Source: Methanobacterium sp. (GTDB lineage Archaea; Methanobacteriota; Methanobacteria; Methanobacteriales; Methanobacteriaceae). Taken from it: a stretch of 13,574 nucleotides of DNA. Each line of letters opens with the position of its first letter. Within the stretch, counting starts at the first letter, position 1. The notes under the pieces are model-generated. The model had not been told where the DNA came from and ran no database searches. It saw nothing but the letters and a program-made list of their open reading frames with translations. Position numbers and translations under genes: made by a program. Below are positions 10,463-13,574 of this stretch, in pieces. The stretch is from contig JAHKLQ010000104.1 in the NCBI GenBank assembly GCA_020854975.1, forward strand, positions 1 to 13,574, read 5' to 3'.

Positions 10463-10972
10463 ATGGCTAAAAGGCGAAAAGTGAGTAATAAGGGTAGAAA
10501 AACTTCAAACCCCTCTTTTGAGAAGAAAGAAAAGAAAGAATCTAGTATGGGGCGAGAGGTAGCCAGTTATGTCATCATCATAGTGGTGGGAATAATATTA
10601 GCCCAACACCTTAACGTGGTGGTTTCCGGGAGTATGGAGCCTGTCTTCTACAGGGGAGATGTAGTTGTTGTGGAAAAAACCAATCTATTCGGTTTAGGAT
10701 TACAGGAAGTAAACCCATCTGACCTTAAAGTAGGAGATATAATAATATACCAGGCTACCTGGTTCCCAGAACCGGTTATTCACCGTATTATCAGTGTGCA
10801 AACCGGGGAAGATGGGCAAACATACTATGTTACTAAGGGTGATAATAACCCCCAAGCAGACCCTGCCCTGGTTTCAACTAGTCAAGTTCAGGCAAAAGTG
10901 GTAAGTATAGGTGACCAACCCCTGATAATCCCCAAAATAGGTTATATCACCCTCTGGATCCGTGGACTGTAA
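10463..10972 (+). CDS. Signal peptidase I, archaeal/Sec11 type
   Basis: A 169-residue membrane-anchored protease that removes signal peptides from exported proteins. The first 30 residues are very basic, followed by one transmembrane segment (about 34-50), leaving the catalytic part outside the membrane. The nucleophile is S57 in VVSGSMEP. H107 in EPVIHRII replaces the general-base lysine of bacterial enzymes, and D127 (KGDNN) or D133 completes the Ser-His-Asp set, as in ER Sec11 and other archaeal enzymes. ATG 10463 is preceded by GGTGAT (10454-10459), which overlaps the ilvD stop codon region, so the two are likely cotranscribed, although their functions are unrelated. The final 13 residues, beginning [10 protein letters not shown], match the usual short C-terminal end. 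A hairpin spans its stop codon. Confidence 0.93.
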   Translation: MAKRRKVSNKGRKTSNPSFEKKEKKESSMGREVASYVIIIVVGIILAQHLNVVVSGSMEPVFYRGDVVVVEKTNLFGLGLQEVNPSDLKVGDIIIYQATWFPEPVIHRIISVQTGEDGQTYYVTKGDNNPQADPALVSTSQVQAKVVSIGDQPLIIPKIGYITLWIRGL

Positions 10973-10980
10973 CCACGGAT
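10958..10980 (+). terminator. Hairpin spanning the signal peptidase stop codon
   Basis: ATCCGTGG (10958-10965) and CCACGGAT (10973-10980) form a perfect 8-bp stem with a 7-base loop that contains the TAA stop. T-rich sequence follows (10981-10994). It could end or stabilise the upstream transcript or reduce read-through into argS. Confidence 0.55.
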
Positions 10981-11007
10981 ACTATTTTCATTTTGAATGT
11001 CTTAATC

Positions 11008-11017
11008 TTTATATTAA
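11008..11017 (+). promoter_or_regulatory. Candidate argS TATA box
   Basis: TTTATATTAA lies about 37 bp upstream of ATG 11049; archaeal spacing would place initiation near 11036, a leader of about 13 bases that still includes the Shine-Dalgarno site. Together with the hairpin upstream it suggests argS can be transcribed separately from ilvD and the signal peptidase gene. Confidence 0.45.
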
Positions 11018-11038
11018 TCATTTATTCAAACTCATAAA

Positions 11039-11044
11039 AGGTGA
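11039..11044 (+). promoter_or_regulatory. Shine-Dalgarno site deciding the argS start
   Basis: AGGTGA lies four bases before ATG 11049. The reading frame stays open back to GTG 10962, but that stretch overlaps the signal peptidase gene and encodes nothing like ArgRS, so ATG 11049 is the start. Confidence 0.7.
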
Positions 11045-11048
11045 ATTC

Positions 11049-12743
11049 ATGTACAGAATACTGGAAAAAGAAGCTACTAGTTCTGTTAAGAAAGCCCTCC
11101 AAAACTTGGGATGGGAAGAGATTACGGAAATAAAATTTGAAGAACCACCCAACCCCAGTATGGGTGATTTGGCCACTTCTGTGGCATTCCAATTAGCAGG
11201 TCAACTAAAAAAATCCCCGGTTGAAATTGCTCAGAACTTAAAGGAAGTTATAGAACTTAAATCTCCATTTGAAAGAGTAGAAGCCACAGGCCCCTACCTT
11301 AACTTTTACTTGGACTATGAATCCTTTTCAAAAATGGTTTTAGAATTAGTTGGAGAAGACTATGGTTCATTAGAGGATAAAAATGAGAAAATTATTCTGG
11401 AACATACTTCAGCCAATCCTAATGGCCCTTTACATATTGGCCACGTCAGAAATGCCATTATAGGTGATTCAATGGCACGTGTACTTCGATCCGCCGGTTT
11501 TCAGGTGGAAACACAGTATTATGTCAATGATATGGGCCGGCAGATAGCCATGATCGTGTGGGGGCTGCAGAACCTGGATTACCAGATGGACACCTCTGAA
11601 AAACCAGACGTAGAGATAGGAAAACTTTACTTCCAGGTTAATCAAGCTTTAAAAGAGAATCCAGAGATAAAAGATCAGGTTAGTGCAATTTTAAAAGTCT
11701 ACGAAGAGGAAAACCAGGTGGAACTGGAAGATATGTTCAAGGGAGTGGTTGGAAAATGTCTGGAGGGAATTGAAGATACTTCCCAGCGTTTACACATAAC
11801 CCATGACCGTTTTGTCTGGGAAAGTCAGTTTGTGAGGGATGGAACAGTAACTAAAATCTTGGAGACCCTGAAGGATCACACCAGCCAGAATGATGTCCTG
11901 TACCTGGATCTTACTAGTTATGGTATTGAAAAAGAGTTAATTCTCACCCGTTCCGATGGAACCTCCCTTTACACCACCCGAGACCTAGCATATCACCTTC
12001 AAAAGTCAGATGAATCTGATGTAGTGGTGGATGTTTTAGGTTCAGATCATAAACTGGCCATTGACCAGCTTAAAATCGCCCTGGGACTTTTAGAGGGTAA
12101 GAGCCCTGAGGTCATTTTCTATGAATTCATAACTCTACCAGAGGGATCCATGTCCACCCGGAGAGGAGTGTTCATCAGTGTGGATCAGTTGATGGATGAA
12201 GCCTTCCAAAGAGCCCTTCAGGAGTTAGAAGAAAGACGACCAGAATTAAGTGAATCTCTGAAAAAAGAAATTGCTGAAATCATAGGTATAGGTGCTATAC
12301 GTTATTTCATAGCTCGACTTTCACCTGAAAAACATTTAGTGTTCAAATGGGATGAGGCGTTGAGTTTTGAGAGGGGTTGTGCATCTATTCAATATGCTCA
12401 TGCAAGAGCCTGTAAGTTATTGGAAAAAGCCGGTGATGTGGATTTATCTCAGGTAAAAATTGATGATCTGAACTTGCAGGATCTGGATACACTTGAAGTT
12501 GACCTCTTAAAAACCATTGCTCGATTCACTAGTGTCATTGAACATGCGGCAATGGACTTGCGAGTTCATTCTGTGGCCCAGTATGCCCTGGAAGTTGCCG
12601 GAGCATTTAACAAGTTTTATAAATCAGTTCCAGTTATTGGATCGGAAAAAGAATTATTAAGACTATTATTAGTTGATAAATCCAGGATAATTATTAAAAA
12701 TTCTTTAGATCTACTGGGAATAGAAGCTCCACTTTCAATGTAG
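11049..12743 (+). CDS. argS: Arginyl-tRNA synthetase
   Basis: A 564-residue class I synthetase charging tRNA-Arg. An N-terminal Add-1 type domain (about 1-90) that contacts the tRNA D-loop includes [15 protein letters not shown]. The catalytic core follows with [16 protein letters not shown], where HIGH is residues 129-132. The second signature is EGSMSTRRG (around 366-373) in place of canonical KMSKS, as is common in ArgRS. The C-terminal DALR-type helical anticodon domain begins near [17 protein letters not shown] and ends in [10 protein letters not shown]. Length is normal and the frame is intact. It is on the same strand as ilvD and the signal peptidase gene but separated by 76 bp with a hairpin and a TATA-like box, so it may have its own promoter. 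Confidence 0.97.
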   Translation: MYRILEKEATSSVKKALQNLGWEEITEIKFEEPPNPSMGDLATSVAFQLAGQLKKSPVEIAQNLKEVIELKSPFERVEATGPYLNFYLDYESFSKMVLELVGEDYGSLEDKNEKIILEHTSANPNGPLHIGHVRNAIIGDSMARVLRSAGFQVETQYYVNDMGRQIAMIVWGLQNLDYQMDTSEKPDVEIGKLYFQVNQALKENPEIKDQVSAILKVYEEENQVELEDMFKGVVGKCLEGIEDTSQRLHITHDRFVWESQFVRDGTVTKILETLKDHTSQNDVLYLDLTSYGIEKELILTRSDGTSLYTTRDLAYHLQKSDESDVVVDVLGSDHKLAIDQLKIALGLLEGKSPEVIFYEFITLPEGSMSTRRGVFISVDQLMDEAFQRALQELEERRPELSESLKKEIAEIIGIGAIRYFIARLSPEKHLVFKWDEALSFERGCASIQYAHARACKLLEKAGDVDLSQVKIDDLNLQDLDTLEVDLLKTIARFTSVIEHAAMDLRVHSVAQYALEVAGAFNKFYKSVPVIGSEKELLRLLLVDKSRIIIKNSLDLLGIEAPLSM

Positions 12744-12918
12744 TTCCTGCAAGAAAAATATTTGTTTGATATAAGAGTTTTGTGTCATGGAAATGAAATA
12801 AAAAATAAAAAAAAGGAATTCTTCAAGATGTTTAAAACATTTATACGGTGTATTATACATAGTATATAGTTGAACATAACTAACTATCACCAAACTCACA
12901 TTTAGATTATTATATCAT

Positions 12919-12950
12919 ATGGATTGAAGCCAGAACTGGTTTGGATCCAT
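12919..12950. promoter_or_regulatory. Palindromic candidate operator before the TetR-type gene
   Basis: Nested symmetrical arms: ATGGAT (12919-12924) with ATCCAT (12945-12950), and AGCCAG (12928-12933) with CTGGTT (12936-12941), separated by 3-base gaps. Twelve of 16 positions are symmetric. It ends 31 bp before ATG 12981 and lies just downstream of TATA-like TTATTATATCA (12907-12917), covering the likely start of transcription. This is the usual position for TetR-family autorepression. Confidence 0.6.
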
Positions 12951-12980
12951 TACAATTATGATTCACTGGATGTATGATTT

Positions 12981-13529
12981 ATGGTTGCTAATACAGAAGA
13001 AAAAATTTTAGACGCTGCCCTGAAGATTTTCTCCAAAAAAGGATATGGTGGGGCCCGAACCCGAATTATAGCCAGAGAATCTGGTTTCACTGAAATGACT
13101 TTGTTCAGAAAGTTTGAAAGTAAAGAAAATCTTTTTAATCAAGTTTTAATTAAGAATCAGGAACGTTTAATGAGAGATTTTGATTCTTTGGTGATTTCTG
13201 ACGAAAATGAACCTCCAAAAAAACGTTTTTCTTCATTGATCATGATTCTCATGAATTTAATGGATGAACACTTTGAATACATTAATTTACTGATTTACGA
13301 AAAAGACCGAATTCCTAATTCCATTACTGACCCCTTTATTTTATCCATTTCCAATTATCTGGATAAAATTTTCCCTCAACCAAAAATTGACCATAATTTA
13401 CTATCATTTATGATTTTAAGTTCTCTTTATTTCTTTATTTTTAACAAGAAGCGAGAAAACGGAATATTTTATATTGAAAATGGTGTTGAAGAGTTTATAA
13501 AATACCATGTCAACTGTCTGCAGTTATGA
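12981..13529 (+). CDS. TetR/AcrR family transcriptional regulator
   Basis: A 182-residue one-component regulator. Residues about 6-52 are the TetR helix-turn-helix: EKILDAALKIFSKKGYGGA, then TRIIARESGFTEMTLFRKF with the conserved glycine turn and the aromatic F-x-K-F ending, then SKENLFNQV. The remainder is helical ligand-binding and dimer domain, unconserved in sequence, with a hydrophobic stretch LLSFMILSSLYFFIF near 140-154. The ligand cannot be predicted. ATG 12981 has only a weak GGAT-like ribosome site at 12968. The palindrome 12919-12950 suggests autoregulation. No clear target gene is next to it within the window; the 45 bases after its stop hold nothing recognisable. Its low G+C and separation from argS leave open that it belongs to a following locus. 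Confidence 0.9.
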   Translation: MVANTEEKILDAALKIFSKKGYGGARTRIIARESGFTEMTLFRKFESKENLFNQVLIKNQERLMRDFDSLVISDENEPPKKRFSSLIMILMNLMDEHFEYINLLIYEKDRIPNSITDPFILSISNYLDKIFPQPKIDHNLLSFMILSSLYFFIFNKKRENGIFYIENGVEEFIKYHVNCLQL

Positions 13530-13574
13530 TATTCCATTAAACTTCTTCTATATCTTACTTGCCTTCACCTTTAT

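Noticed and set aside
10962..11048. In-frame GTG extension of argS by 29 residues
   Set aside because: It overlaps the signal peptidase coding end and encodes no ArgRS-like sequence, while ATG 11049 has a good AGGTGA site and the expected ArgRS N-terminus.
12828..12840. Palindrome ATGTTT-A-AAACAT downstream of argS
   Set aside because: Entirely short and AT-rich in an AT-rich gap, with no T-tract on the plus strand; likely chance.

Overview
The window looks like a stretch of chromosome from a methanogenic euryarchaeon, most probably of the Methanobacteriales (Methanobacterium-like). This rests on an archaeal-type threonyl-tRNA synthetase with a DTD-like editing domain, a Sec11-type (Ser-His-Asp) signal peptidase, AT-rich intergenic DNA with archaeal TATA-like boxes and T-tract ends, and Shine-Dalgarno sites of the GGTGA/GGAGG type. 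Genus is inferred from overall protein character, not from a search.

Layout. (1) 28-1149 (+): radical SAM protein with a C-terminal helix-hairpin-helix, of the putative DNA modification/repair type. (2) 1506-3631 (+): GtrA-like membrane protein followed by an FAD-dependent oxidoreductase related to UDP-galactopyranose mutase/HemY; both suit polyprenyl-linked sugar or cell-surface glycan work. (3) 3743-4923 (-): a ParA/Soj (SegA-like) ATPase gene overlapping by 4 bp a gene for a small basic protein whose N-terminus copies the ParB N-terminal ParA-contact peptide but which lacks a ParB domain. (4) 5070-6272 (-): M24 metallopeptidase-fold protein. (5) 6435-8291 (-): thrS. (6) 8798-12743 (+): ilvD, a signal peptidase I gene and argS. 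(7) 12981-13529 (+): TetR-type regulator preceded by a large palindrome.

The most notable pattern is not a gene. Three intergenic clusters of an unspaced 7-bp repeat (consensus TTATAAG) lie at about 1199-1233, 3675-3702 and 4954-4981, all within 3.8 kb of the ParA operon and one directly in front of parA. Together with the ParB-like N-terminal peptide on a non-ParB partner, this suggests a compact archaeal DNA segregation system: ParA motor, small DNA-binding adaptor, and heptad centromere/operator sites. It is conceptually like SegAB of Sulfolobus and the delta/omega system of pSM19035, whose omega protein also binds 7-bp repeats. This is a hypothesis. An alternative is that the near-identical copies at 1197-1223 and 3673-3699 are direct repeats bordering a transferable gtrA/oxidoreductase cassette.

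Other regulatory candidates are a palindrome before the TetR gene, an inverted repeat bracketing the thrS TATA box, a hairpin across the signal peptidase stop codon, and a strong stem-loop between the converging oxidoreductase and partition genes. I saw no tRNA, rRNA, CRISPR array, transposase or insertion sequence.
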